A DNA stretch of 7,102 nt from Bacillota bacterium (lineage in GTDB: Bacteria > Bacillota > Clostridia > Peptostreptococcales > Anaerovoracaceae): NCBI GenBank assembly GCA_019420525.1, contig JAHZHA010000021.1, forward strand, positions 1 through 7,102. Direction: 5' to 3'. A program made the translations under genes and the position numbers. Below are positions 1-5,502 of this stretch, piece after piece. Within the stretch, counting starts at the first letter, position 1, and every line of letters starts with the position of its first letter. The notes under the pieces are model-generated. The model saw nothing but the letters and a program-made list of their open reading frames with translations. It did not search any database and was not told the origin of the DNA.

Positions 1-51
1 AGATCTACACCCAACAGAACACTCTTTCCCTACACGACGCTCTTCCGATCT
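1..51 (+). other. Illumina P5/TruSeq sequencing adapter (artefact)
   Basis: These bases match the 3' part of the Illumina P5 adapter: the last 10 bases of the flow-cell part (1-10), an 8-base i5 index reading CCAACAGA (11-18), and the full 33-base TruSeq read-1 primer site ending in GCTCTTCCGATCT (19-51). Genomic sequence resumes at base 52, in frame with a flippase gene. This is untrimmed library adapter carried into the assembly, not biology. It also shows that base 52 is a true contig edge rather than a cut made for this window. Confidence 0.98.
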
Positions 52-837
52 GCAAACAGTCTTTACGGACAGCTTTCCGGCTTTGCCACGCCGCTGATCA
101 ATCTGCCACAGGTGCTCACCCAGGCCATCGCCATGAGTCTCGTTCCTGCGGTGGCAGCTGCTTTTATCTCCGGAGACCGGGAATTTCTGCAGTACAATAC
201 AGCTTTCGGGATACGGACTGCCATGATTATCGGCATGCCGTGTTCCGTCGGACTTATGGTTCTGTCGGAACCCATCATGCTTCTGCTCTATCCGGCTCAA
301 AAAGCGAGTGCGTCGAATGCAGCGGAAAGTCTTTTTATACTGGCTTTCGGTGCGATCTTCCTGTCTCTCGTCCAGACACTTACCGGTATTCTTCAGGGCG
401 TAAAAAAACAGATGGTTCCGGTGATGAATCTGTGCATCGGCGCGGTGGCTAAGATTATCATTACCTATATCCTGACTGGAATTCCTTCTGTCAATGTGAA
501 AGGTGCGGCAGCAGGAACGGCGGTCGCCTACATCACGGCTGCCCTGCTCAATTATCGGGCGGTGCGGAAATACACGGGAACCAGGCCGGATCTCGCGCTG
601 ACTTTCGGTAAGCCTGTGCTCAGTTCAGTCGTCATGGGAGCGGTCGTTCTGGCGGTTTATCACGGAGTATCCATGTTTGCAGGCAATACGGTTTCGACGA
701 TGATTTCTGTTTTCTGCGGTGTGATCATCTACGCATTCTGCATTCTCCGTCTGAAAGGTATCACTCCGGAAGAGATCAGAATGCTGCCGAAAGGTGAGAA
801 AATCGTGAAGATTTTCCGTCTGGACAGAAAAAAATAG
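52..837 (+). CDS. SpoVB/YabM-like polysaccharide flippase, C-terminal half (5' partial)
   Basis: This is a membrane protein of the MOP exporter superfamily (polysaccharide biosynthesis / SpoVB / YabM / MurJ-like), which flips lipid-linked glycans across the cytoplasmic membrane. The frame is open from base 52 (reading ANSLYGQLSGFATPLINLPQ) to the TAG at 835-837, giving 261 residues; full family members are about 500-550, so the N-terminal half is lost at the contig edge. A GTG at 112 is only an internal Val. Family hallmarks are the PLINLP..LTQAIAMSLVP segment, the ILQGVKKQMVPVMNL segment, and the VKGAAAGTAVAYI loop entering a helix. Several hydrophobic helices are evident, and the tail is short and basic (RLDRKK). 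In Bacillus subtilis the related yabM gene lies near rqcP (yabO), matching its position here. The exact substrate cannot be told from sequence. Confidence 0.93.
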   Translation, partial: ANSLYGQLSGFATPLINLPQVLTQAIAMSLVPAVAAAFISGDREFLQYNTAFGIRTAMIIGMPCSVGLMVLSEPIMLLLYPAQKASASNAAESLFILAFGAIFLSLVQTLTGILQGVKKQMVPVMNLCIGAVAKIIITYILTGIPSVNVKGAAAGTAVAYITAALLNYRAVRKYTGTRPDLALTFGKPVLSSVVMGAVVLAVYHGVSMFAGNTVSTMISVFCGVIIYAFCILRLKGITPEEIRMLPKGEKIVKIFRLDRKK

Positions 838-867
838 CCGTTTTTGCGTTGCAAACATACGAAAACG

Positions 868-896
868 TTGACAAATGAGAGTTAACGTGTAAGAAT
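868..896 (+). promoter_or_regulatory. Sigma-A promoter for hup-rqcP
   Basis: A perfect -35 TTGACA (868-873) is followed by a 17-base spacer and AAGAAT (891-896, 4 of 6 matches). The TG at 888-889, one base before the hexamer, makes it an extended -10. Transcription would start near 903, about 58 bases before the hup ATG. No other -35/-10 pair in the 838-960 gap looks as good. Confidence 0.72.
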
Positions 897-900
897 AACT

Positions 901-925
901 ATACGTTTTCGCAGGAAAACGCTAT
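901..925 (+). promoter_or_regulatory. Hairpin in the hup leader
   Basis: CGTTTTC (904-910) and GAAAACG (915-921) form a perfect 7-bp stem with a GCAG loop. ATA (901-903) and TAT (923-925) extend it past one bulged C. It lies at the predicted transcript start, so it may be a 5' stabilising hairpin. It also belongs to a set of CGTTTT/AAAACG motifs around the promoter (839-844, 862-867, 904-909, 916-921), so it could instead be a DNA operator. The structure is visible; the role is inferred. Confidence 0.45.
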
Positions 926-960
926 GGTCAGACAATGCAGACAAATAAGGAGGTTAGGTA

Positions 961-1239
961 ATGAATAAAGCAGAATTAATCGCAAGTGTGTCTGAAAAGA
1001 CAGGCTTTACAAAAAAAGATTCCGAGGCGGCCGTAAATGCATTTACGGCATGTGTGGAAGAGGCTCTCGTAAAGGGAGAAAAAGTGCAGCTCATCGGATT
1101 CGGCACATTTGAAACAAGAGAAAGAAAAGCAAGACAGGGCAGAAATCCGAGAAAGCCGGGAGAGACGATCGAAATCGCAGCTTCTAAGGCACCTGTATTT
1201 AAAGCAGGAAAGGCTCTCAAGGATTCTGTGAATAAATAA
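961..1239 (+). CDS. hup: HU-family histone-like DNA-binding protein
   Basis: HU is a small dimeric nucleoid protein that bends and compacts DNA without strong sequence preference. The 92-residue product has the normal family length. It shows the N-terminal helical dimerisation part (MNKAELIASV onward), the GFGTF turn at 46-50, and the basic DNA-binding arm at about 53-75, including RNP at 61-63 with the proline that intercalates into DNA in known HU structures. It ends with the usual FKAGKALKDSVN helix. The start is fixed by a strong AAGGAGG (947-953) placed 7 bases before the ATG. It has its own promoter at 868-896 and a hairpin leader, and rqcP follows after 7 bases, so the two should share a transcript. 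Nothing is missing or unusual in the protein; only an IHF-like paralogue would be a serious alternative, and the sequence fits HU better. Confidence 0.98.
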   Translation: MNKAELIASVSEKTGFTKKDSEAAVNAFTACVEEALVKGEKVQLIGFGTFETRERKARQGRNPRKPGETIEIAASKAPVFKAGKALKDSVNK

Positions 1240-1246
1240 GAAATCA

Positions 1247-1489
1247 ATGAGAATCGATAAATTTCTGAAAAATTCCCGCCTCATCAAGCGGAGAACACTG
1301 GCAAAAGACGCCTGCGATCAGGAGAGAGTCTTTATCAATGACAAACCTGCCAAAGCAGGGTCCGATGTAAAAGTCGGAGACATCATTCTCATCCGTTTCG
1401 GCAACGGTGAGATCAAAGCGAGAGTACTCCTTCTCTCCGATCATACGAATAAAGAACTGGCGTCATCTATGTACGAGATTATCAATTAA
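1247..1489 (+). CDS. rqcP: RqcP, S4-domain ribosome quality control factor (YabO/Hsp15 family)
   Basis: This 80-residue protein is essentially one S4 RNA-binding domain. It opens with MRIDKFLKNSRLIKRR and continues with AKDACDQERVFINDKPAK and VKVGDIILIRFGNG, all typical of the YabO/RqcP family. In B. subtilis, RqcP binds the obstructed 50S subunit near helix 69 and the P-site tRNA, and works with RqcH in adding alanine tails to stalled chains. The conserved arginines at positions 2 and 16 are present. The ATG lies 7 bases after the hup stop, and no clear Shine-Dalgarno precedes it (AATAAGAAATCA), so translation is probably coupled to hup. A strong terminator follows 21 bases after the stop. 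The yabP, yabQ and divIC genes that often follow rqcP in spore formers are not here. Confidence 0.93.
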   Translation: MRIDKFLKNSRLIKRRTLAKDACDQERVFINDKPAKAGSDVKVGDIILIRFGNGEIKARVLLLSDHTNKELASSMYEIIN

Positions 1490-1510
1490 TCAGACCGGAA
1501 TAATCTGAAT

Positions 1511-1561
1511 AAAAACCCCTTTTCATGTCAACAATCAATGACATCGAGAGGGGGTTTTTTT
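1511..1561 (+). terminator. Intrinsic terminator after rqcP, overlapping the next gene's ribosome binding site
   Basis: AAAAACCCCTTTTCATGTCA (1511-1530) pairs with TGACATCGAGAGGGGG plus the first Ts (from 1539), with one small bulge and some G-U pairs. The loop is about 8 bases (1531-1538) and a run of seven Ts follows (1555-1561). It should end the hup-rqcP transcript. The start codon of the next gene is at 1565, only three bases beyond the T run, and the 3' arm GAGGGGG (1548-1554) is that gene's only Shine-Dalgarno candidate. Confidence 0.92.
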
Positions 1562-1564
1562 ATT

Positions 1565-2473
1565 ATGAAAATCGGACTGCCGGCGGCTCTGCTCTATCAT
1601 TCTTATGGACCGTTCATGGAAGCTTTCCTGTCGGAACTACCGGTGGAAATCGTCGTTTCGGGCCGGACGGACCGTGAAATCCTGGACAGAGGAACATCCG
1701 TGTGCGTTGACGATGCATGTCTTCCGGTCAAAGTGTTTGCAGGACATGTTGAGTCGCTGAGAGAAAAATGCGATCGGATAGCTGTCCCCAGAATCATGTC
1801 GTGCGAATATGGAGAATCACTGTGTCCGAAACTAAATGGACTTCCGGAAATTATCGGGGGAAACGATCTGATCTTTACCGATCGTATCGATCTGAGAAAC
1901 AAAAAGACGCTGCTGAAGTCTCTCAGCCGTCCCTGCCGGGAACTTTCAGTGAAATACAGAGACGTCAGTCGTGCCGTGGAACGGGGAATGGAAGCTTGGA
2001 AGAAGCGGGTGCCCGGATTCTGTCAGACGGAGTTCCCTCGTCGAATTTTTCTCGCCGGTCATTCCTACAACATCAGAGATCCTTTCGTGAATATGGATCT
2101 GCTGAATAAACTGAACGGTTGTAATATCGGCGTCATAACGGAAGAAGCTGTGGACAGAATTTACAAAGAGCCGTTTGTACGGAATCTCATGAAGAAACCT
2201 TTCTGGCACAATTTCACGGCGTTATACGGAGCGGCGCTCTATCTGCAGCAGCAGAAGATGATCGACGGGATTATCTGTCTGTCTTCTTTTTCCTGTGGAA
2301 CGGATTCGTTTACCATGGAGATGATAAGAAACGCGTCTCATCTTCCCGTGCTGATTCTGAAAATCGATGAGATGACTGCCGAAGCCGGTTTCGACACCAG
2401 ACTGGAAGCCTTCTGCGACGTCATTTTGTCCGACGGGTGCGATGGGAGCGGGAGGAAAAAATATCATGAATGA
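1565..2473 (+). CDS. DUF2229 protein, CoA-enzyme activase-associated (HgdB-like), first of three
   Basis: This 302-residue soluble protein belongs to the DUF2229 family (PF09989), which accompanies or is fused to 2-hydroxyacyl-CoA dehydratase-type activases in anaerobes. Its biochemical role is not established. The N-terminus MKIGLPAALLYHSYGPFMEAFLSEL is characteristic. It is followed by a cysteine series: C47 and C52 (CVDDACLPVKVFAGHVESL), C80 and C87 (PRIMSCEYGESLCPKLNG). Later motifs are HSYNIRDPFVNMDLL (166-180), SFSCGTDSF with C244, and DEMTAEAGFDTRLEAFCDVI (268-287). The repeated cysteines suggest iron-sulfur binding, which is inference. I chose ATG 1565 over the in-frame ATG 1538 because 1538 lies inside the terminator hairpin and would add a non-family extension (MTSRGGFFI). 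The GAGGGGG at 1548-1554 is 10 bases from ATG 1565. The 3' end overlaps the next gene by 8 bases. Confidence 0.88.
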   Translation: MKIGLPAALLYHSYGPFMEAFLSELPVEIVVSGRTDREILDRGTSVCVDDACLPVKVFAGHVESLREKCDRIAVPRIMSCEYGESLCPKLNGLPEIIGGNDLIFTDRIDLRNKKTLLKSLSRPCRELSVKYRDVSRAVERGMEAWKKRVPGFCQTEFPRRIFLAGHSYNIRDPFVNMDLLNKLNGCNIGVITEEAVDRIYKEPFVRNLMKKPFWHNFTALYGAALYLQQQKMIDGIICLSSFSCGTDSFTMEMIRNASHLPVLILKIDEMTAEAGFDTRLEAFCDVILSDGCDGSGRKKYHE

Positions 2474-3602
2474 TATCGGGTGCAGAGAAAAAATTCTGAC
2501 ATTTCCCGGAATCGGATACGCGGCAACGGCAGCCGGGGTATTCCTCCGGGATGCGGGAATCAAGTATATCGCAGTGCCGATCGATGAAGAAATACGGAGA
2601 ACGGCTGCATTCCGGAACGCGCCGGAAGACATGTGCCTGCCTTTCCGGATATTTGCCGCGCAGCTACAGCAGGCCTGGGAACAGGGCGCGGATACGGCGG
2701 TGATGATTTCCTCCAAAGGTCCCTGCCGCCTCGGAGAATTCTGCGAGTTGCTGCGGGTGATTCTTGAAAACCAGGGATGCAATTATGAATGGATCCTGTT
2801 GGACACACCTGCAGATATCGGAATGAGAGAATTCTTACGGAGGATGCGCAGGATTCTGCCGGAAGAGCGTATGACTGCCGGCCAACGGAAAAATACTGTC
2901 ATCCGTCTAAACCGCGTCCGACACCTGCTCAGAGAACTGGAAAAATTCGACGCAGAACTGCGCCGCGAGGCGGGATATTATGAAAGTCCTGAGAAGGCGA
3001 CACGTCTGATCTCTGCATGCCGAAAAGAGATCGAAAAAGCCGAAAACCTGGAAAAAGCTTTCAGCATTATGGGGCATTACCGTTGGAAACAATCTCAGCT
3101 GAAGAAGGATTTTTCAAAAAAACCGGTGAAGATTCTCCTGACAGGAGAGATTTTTACTCTGAATGAACCTACTGCCAGCATGCGGCTGGAAGATCGGCTC
3201 ACAGACATGGGAGTCTGCCTGGAGCGCGATATTACGCTGAACTGGTGGATGCGAAGAACTGCAGCACAGGCGGTGGGAAACCTGCTGCGGCCGGAGAAAA
3301 CGCGATTTCGGAAAAAGAAAAACGCATACCTTCCCTACGGGATCGGAGGCTATGCAAAACAGAGTGTTGAGTATGCCGCCTCAGCAGGTCTTAGAGGATT
3401 TGACGGTGTGATCCACGTCTTCCCTTCCGGGTGTATGCCGGAGATCGTGGGACGTTCTGTTCTCAACCGCATTGACGAAAAAGAAAATATCAGGGTTATG
3501 ACACTTGTCTGCGACGAGATGAATGCGGAAACCGGGATGGTGACGAGACTAGAAGCATTTGCTGATATGCTGCAGAGAATGAAAGGAGTGGAGAGACGAT
3601 GA
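2466..3602 (+). CDS. HgdB-like / COG3581-type companion protein of the CoA-enzyme activase
   Basis: This 378-residue protein resembles the C-terminal part of the large fused CoA-enzyme activase proteins, related to the HgdB subunit of 2-hydroxyacyl-CoA dehydratases. Visible motifs are EDMCLPFRIFAAQL (C57), SSKGPCRLGEFCELL (C87, C93), a charged, probably helical middle at about 119-215, then VFPSGCMPEIVGR (C323) and DEMNAETGMVTRLEAFADML (350-369). The last motif is shared with the end of the preceding protein, so the two may be related. Conserved cysteines make an iron-sulfur cluster plausible but unproven. The start at ATG 2466 follows GGAGG (2451-2455) by 10 bases and agrees with the family N-terminus; ATG 2442 would add eight residues and lies before that site. 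It overlaps the upstream gene by 8 bases and the activase gene by ATGA. No substrate-specific dehydratase is visible in the window. Confidence 0.85.
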   Translation: MNDIGCREKILTFPGIGYAATAAGVFLRDAGIKYIAVPIDEEIRRTAAFRNAPEDMCLPFRIFAAQLQQAWEQGADTAVMISSKGPCRLGEFCELLRVILENQGCNYEWILLDTPADIGMREFLRRMRRILPEERMTAGQRKNTVIRLNRVRHLLRELEKFDAELRREAGYYESPEKATRLISACRKEIEKAENLEKAFSIMGHYRWKQSQLKKDFSKKPVKILLTGEIFTLNEPTASMRLEDRLTDMGVCLERDITLNWWMRRTAAQAVGNLLRPEKTRFRKKKNAYLPYGIGGYAKQSVEYAASAGLRGFDGVIHVFPSGCMPEIVGRSVLNRIDEKENIRVMTLVCDEMNAETGMVTRLEAFADMLQRMKGVERR

Positions 3603-4567
3603 GATATTCTCTCGGAGTTGACGCAGGATCTGTCAGCACGGATTTTGTACTGCTGGATGAAAAGGAGAGAGTTGCAGACACATTATATCTCAGGACTCAC
3701 GGAGATCCGGCGGGAACTTTGGCTCAGGGAATGAGCCGGTTGAAAGAAAAATACGGAAGTGATCAAATCTCCGCTGTCGGGGTTACCGGCAGCGGAAGAG
3801 TACTGGCAGGACAGATATTAGGAGCAGATGTCATAAAAAATGAAATTACCGCTCACGGTGTGGCGGCGTCTGTGTTGGATCCCGAGGTCAGAACTGTAAT
3901 CGAGATCGGAGGTCAGGACTCCAAGATCATTCTTCTGGAAAAGGGAGTAATCCGCGATTTTGCAATGAATACAGTCTGTGCGGCCGGAACGGGAGCATTT
4001 CTCGATCGTCAGGCGGAACGGATGAATATGACGATCGATGAATTCAGCCGTGAAGGCCTCTCCGCAGCCAGAGCGGAGCGAATTGCCGGTCGGTGTGCTG
4101 TCTTTGCGGAATCCGACATTATCCACCGCCAGCAACAGGGAGCAGCTCGTGCGGATATTATCGCGGGAATCGCAGAGGCTATGGTTCGGAATTATCTCGG
4201 CAATGTGGCCAGAGGAAAGAAAATAAAGGAAAAGATATTCTTTCAGGGCGGTGTTTCTTCCAATGAGACGATACGGCGAACTTTTGAAAAAATACTGGAC
4301 AGCCCGGTGATCGTACCCGAATACAATAAAGTGATGGGAGCTTTCGGTGCGGCAGTTCTGGCGACCGAAACCATGGAACGCAAAAATGGAAAAGGCGCAG
4401 TCTGCACACAGTTCCGGGGATTTGACACTCCTTTTGAAAGTATTCGTACCCGCACGTTCCAGTGTGAAGACTGCGCCAACCACTGCGAAGTCACTGAAAT
4501 TATATCCGGCAGCGGACGAGTGGGATGTCTCTATGACCGCTGCGGAAAATATCAGAATGTCGTATAG
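3599..4567 (+). CDS. BadF/BadG/HgdC-type ATPase (acyl-CoA dehydratase activase, archerase) with Cys-rich tail
   Basis: Proteins of this ASKHA-fold family hydrolyse ATP to push a low-potential electron from a dimer-bridging [4Fe-4S] cluster to a partner enzyme. The 322-residue product has the phosphate loop GVDAGSVSTDFVLLD (6-20), GVTGSGRVLAG (61-71), the IEIGGQDSKI adenosine-site motif (101-110), and the two cluster-ligand motifs NTVCAAGTGAFLD (Cys127) and AGRCAVFAESDI (Cys166). These cysteine positions equal those known in Acidaminococcus HgdC. FFQGGVSSNETI (214-225) and MGAFGAAVLA (246-255) close the ATPase core. Beyond the normal end (about 260) is an extra tail with C289, C292, C296, C310 and C315, like the linker found after BadF domains in large fused activases. 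The start overlaps the previous stop as ATGA, with AAAGGAG at 3582-3588 placed 10 bases upstream. Partners are probably the two preceding gene products. Confidence 0.93.
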   Translation: MRYSLGVDAGSVSTDFVLLDEKERVADTLYLRTHGDPAGTLAQGMSRLKEKYGSDQISAVGVTGSGRVLAGQILGADVIKNEITAHGVAASVLDPEVRTVIEIGGQDSKIILLEKGVIRDFAMNTVCAAGTGAFLDRQAERMNMTIDEFSREGLSAARAERIAGRCAVFAESDIIHRQQQGAARADIIAGIAEAMVRNYLGNVARGKKIKEKIFFQGGVSSNETIRRTFEKILDSPVIVPEYNKVMGAFGAAVLATETMERKNGKGAVCTQFRGFDTPFESIRTRTFQCEDCANHCEVTEIISGSGRVGCLYDRCGKYQNVV

Positions 4568-4586
4568 ACAGATAAAACTTTCTTAA

Positions 4587-4616
4587 TTCATCACGGGCAA
4601 AACCCGCGGAGATGAA
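4587..4616. repeat. Stem-loop in the convergent gap between the activase gene and folT
   Basis: TTCATC (4587-4592) pairs with GATGAA (4611-4616), and inside it CGGG (4594-4597) pairs with CCCG (4603-4606) around a CAAAA loop. It lies 20 bases after the activase stop and about 70 bases beyond the folT stop on the other strand. It has no good T run on either side, so it may be a weak bidirectional terminator or an RNA-stabilising hairpin at the 3' ends. I see nothing else convincing in the 118-base gap. Confidence 0.4.
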
Positions 4617-4685
4617 ACCGCTTTAAGCATATTCCGAACCCGCTAGGGATCTGAAAAATACCGTCGGCTGAAACAGAACAGGCTC

Positions 4686-5207
4686 TTATATGGATTTGAA
4701 CTGAGGTATTTTTGAAAGCGCATTTCCCCAGATAATCCGGATGAGAACCGTATAGACCGGAATATTGATGATGCATTTGACAACGCGTGCCGGCAGCAGC
4801 GCGATGAAGCTGTTGCCGTACATAATATTGAGCCAGAGCGTATCCAGCAGAAGATTAAGAAAGATACACACGACAGCGGAGGCGAGCAGCACTCTCAACA
4901 CCGTCACCGGCCGGCGGTACAGAAACAGGCCGAAGACGACTCCCGTCAGAAGAGCGGTCAGCGTGAAACCCGGAAAGTATTCTGCGGGCGGATAGATGAT
5001 CATGCCGAGGATATCTCCCACCGCCCCTGTTACAGCACCCCAGAAGGGACCGTAGGCGATGCCGGCTACCGCGACAGGAAGAAAACCGAAGCCGATGCGC
5101 AGAAATTGTGTCTGTATCGAGAGAAATCGGGTGAGAATGACATCCAGCGCAATGAGAAGCGCAGTCGTAACGATTATAGTGAGATAATTACTTTTGTTTT
5201 TTTTCAT
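4686..5207 (-). CDS. folT: Folate-type ECF transporter S component (FolT)
   Basis: This 173-residue, highly hydrophobic protein with about six membrane helices is the substrate-binding subunit of an energy-coupling factor vitamin transporter. It would dock with the shared EcfA/EcfA'/EcfT module, which is not in this window. Family features are LTRFLSIQTQFLRIGFGFLP (25-44), AGIAYGPFWGAVTGAVGDILG (48-68), YFPGFTLTALLTGVVFGLFLY (77-97), LLDTLWLNIMYG (120-131) and LPARVVKCIINIPVYTVLI near the end. These match the folate family more than the thiamine or riboflavin S components. The assignment is backed independently by a tetrahydrofolate riboswitch in its leader. The start at 5207 follows AAAGGAGCT (5212-5219 on this strand), which is the sequestered ribosome binding site. 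The gene appears to be transcribed alone from 5461-5488. Confidence 0.92.
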   Translation of the reverse strand: MKKNKSNYLTIIVTTALLIALDVILTRFLSIQTQFLRIGFGFLPVAVAGIAYGPFWGAVTGAVGDILGMIIYPPAEYFPGFTLTALLTGVVFGLFLYRRPVTVLRVLLASAVVCIFLNLLLDTLWLNIMYGNSFIALLPARVVKCIINIPVYTVLIRIIWGNALSKIPQFKSI

Positions 5208-5213
5208 AATAGC

Positions 5214-5278
5214 TCCTTTCTCTTTTTTTAAAGCGGTTTACAATACCGCATCAAAGAGAAAAGATGTCGGGTCTCTTT
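5214..5278 (-). promoter_or_regulatory. Translational expression platform of the folT riboswitch
   Basis: Three short segments can pair in two exclusive ways. TCTTTTCTCTTT (5264 to 5253 on the minus strand) can pair over 12 bases, with a single U-G wobble, to AAAGAGAAAGGA (5225 to 5214), which contains the folT Shine-Dalgarno. A nested hairpin GCGGT/ACCGC (5233-5249) lies between them and would help close this OFF form. Alternatively AAAGAGA (5278 to 5272), just after the aptamer, can pair with the TCTCTTT part of the anti-Shine-Dalgarno and free the site. No T run follows the hairpin (TTTAAAAAAA), so this is a translation switch rather than a terminator. Which ligand state favours which form is not decided by the sequence, although folate repression of uptake is expected. 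Confidence 0.72.
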
Positions 5279-5284
5279 AATGCA

Positions 5285-5452
5285 GCAGCGGATGCAATAA
5301 TGCACCGTAAGCATCGTTTTACCCCGCATTTCCTGAAACAGCCTGCGGCAGCTCCGGGAAATGAGATAAATGAGCGGCTTTTCGTCAGCAGGCAACATCC
5401 CATCCTGCCGCACTTCAGATTCCTGAGAATCAACGCGCATTATTTACTCTAC
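5285..5452 (-). ncRNA. Tetrahydrofolate (THF) riboswitch aptamer upstream of folT
   Basis: The minus-strand RNA matches the THF riboswitch as I remember its consensus: a 5' part GUAGAGUAAAUAAUGCGCGUU (5452 to 5432), the conserved loop GGAUGGGAUGUUG (5405 to 5393) in a GCAGG/CCUGC-type hairpin followed by GACGAA, and a 3' part GGUGCAUUAUUGCAUCCGCUGC (5306 to 5285). P2 forms by eight perfect pairs, AAUAAUGC (5444-5437) with GCAUUAUU (5303-5296). P1 is GUAG (5452-5449) with CUGC (5288-5285). It is about 168 bases, against roughly 90-100 for a usual member. The surplus lies in an extra GAUUC/GAAUC hairpin after GCGUU and in a long arm closed by CAUUUCC (5363-5357) and GGAAAUG (5333-5327). Being directly upstream of folT is the classic setting. 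Confidence 0.9.
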
Positions 5453-5460
5453 ACAAAAAT

Positions 5461-5488
5461 ATTATCACAGACTGCACATCTTTGTAAA
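5461..5488 (-). promoter_or_regulatory. Promoter for the THF riboswitch-folT transcript
   Basis: On the minus strand a -35 TTTACA (5488 to 5483, 5 of 6) is followed by a 16-base spacer and GATAAT (5466 to 5461, 5 of 6), preceded by TGT to give an extended -10. Transcription would start near 5454, two bases before the riboswitch P1 stem, which supports both calls. Confidence 0.75.
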
Positions 5489-5502
5489 CTCAGCAGCTCC
5501 CT

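Noticed and set aside
1538..1564. ATG 1538 as the start of the DUF2229 gene
   Set aside because: It falls in the loop and 3' arm of the terminator, has no Shine-Dalgarno, and adds MTSRGGFFI, which is not part of the family N-terminus. ATG 1565 fits better.
2222..2782. Minus-strand open frame of 186 residues
   Set aside because: It is antisense to the DUF2229 and HgdB-like genes, which have strong motifs and good start sites, and its product resembles nothing.
3818..4483. Minus-strand open frame of 221 residues opposite the activase
   Set aside because: The plus strand encodes a clear HgdC-type ATPase with all catalytic motifs. The antisense product is low-complexity in character and has no recognisable domain.
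4654..4713. AAAAATACC/GGTATTTTT inverted repeat as a folT terminator
   Set aside because: On the minus strand the 3' arm ends in five Us, but the arms are 9 bases, A/U-rich and separated by 42 bases, with the left arm inside the folT coding end. It is too weak to call.
4615..5239. 12-base inverted repeats AAACCGCTTTAA (4615-4626) and TTAAAGCGGTTT (5228-5239) flanking folT
   Set aside because: A few 12-base matches are expected by chance in 7 kb over both strands. The right copy is explained by the hairpin in the folT leader, and no target duplication or transposase is present.
5228..5440. Minus-strand open frame of 70 residues upstream of folT
   Set aside because: It lies inside the THF riboswitch and its expression platform; its ATG is part of the conserved P2 strand and lacks a Shine-Dalgarno. 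RNA structure explains the sequence better.
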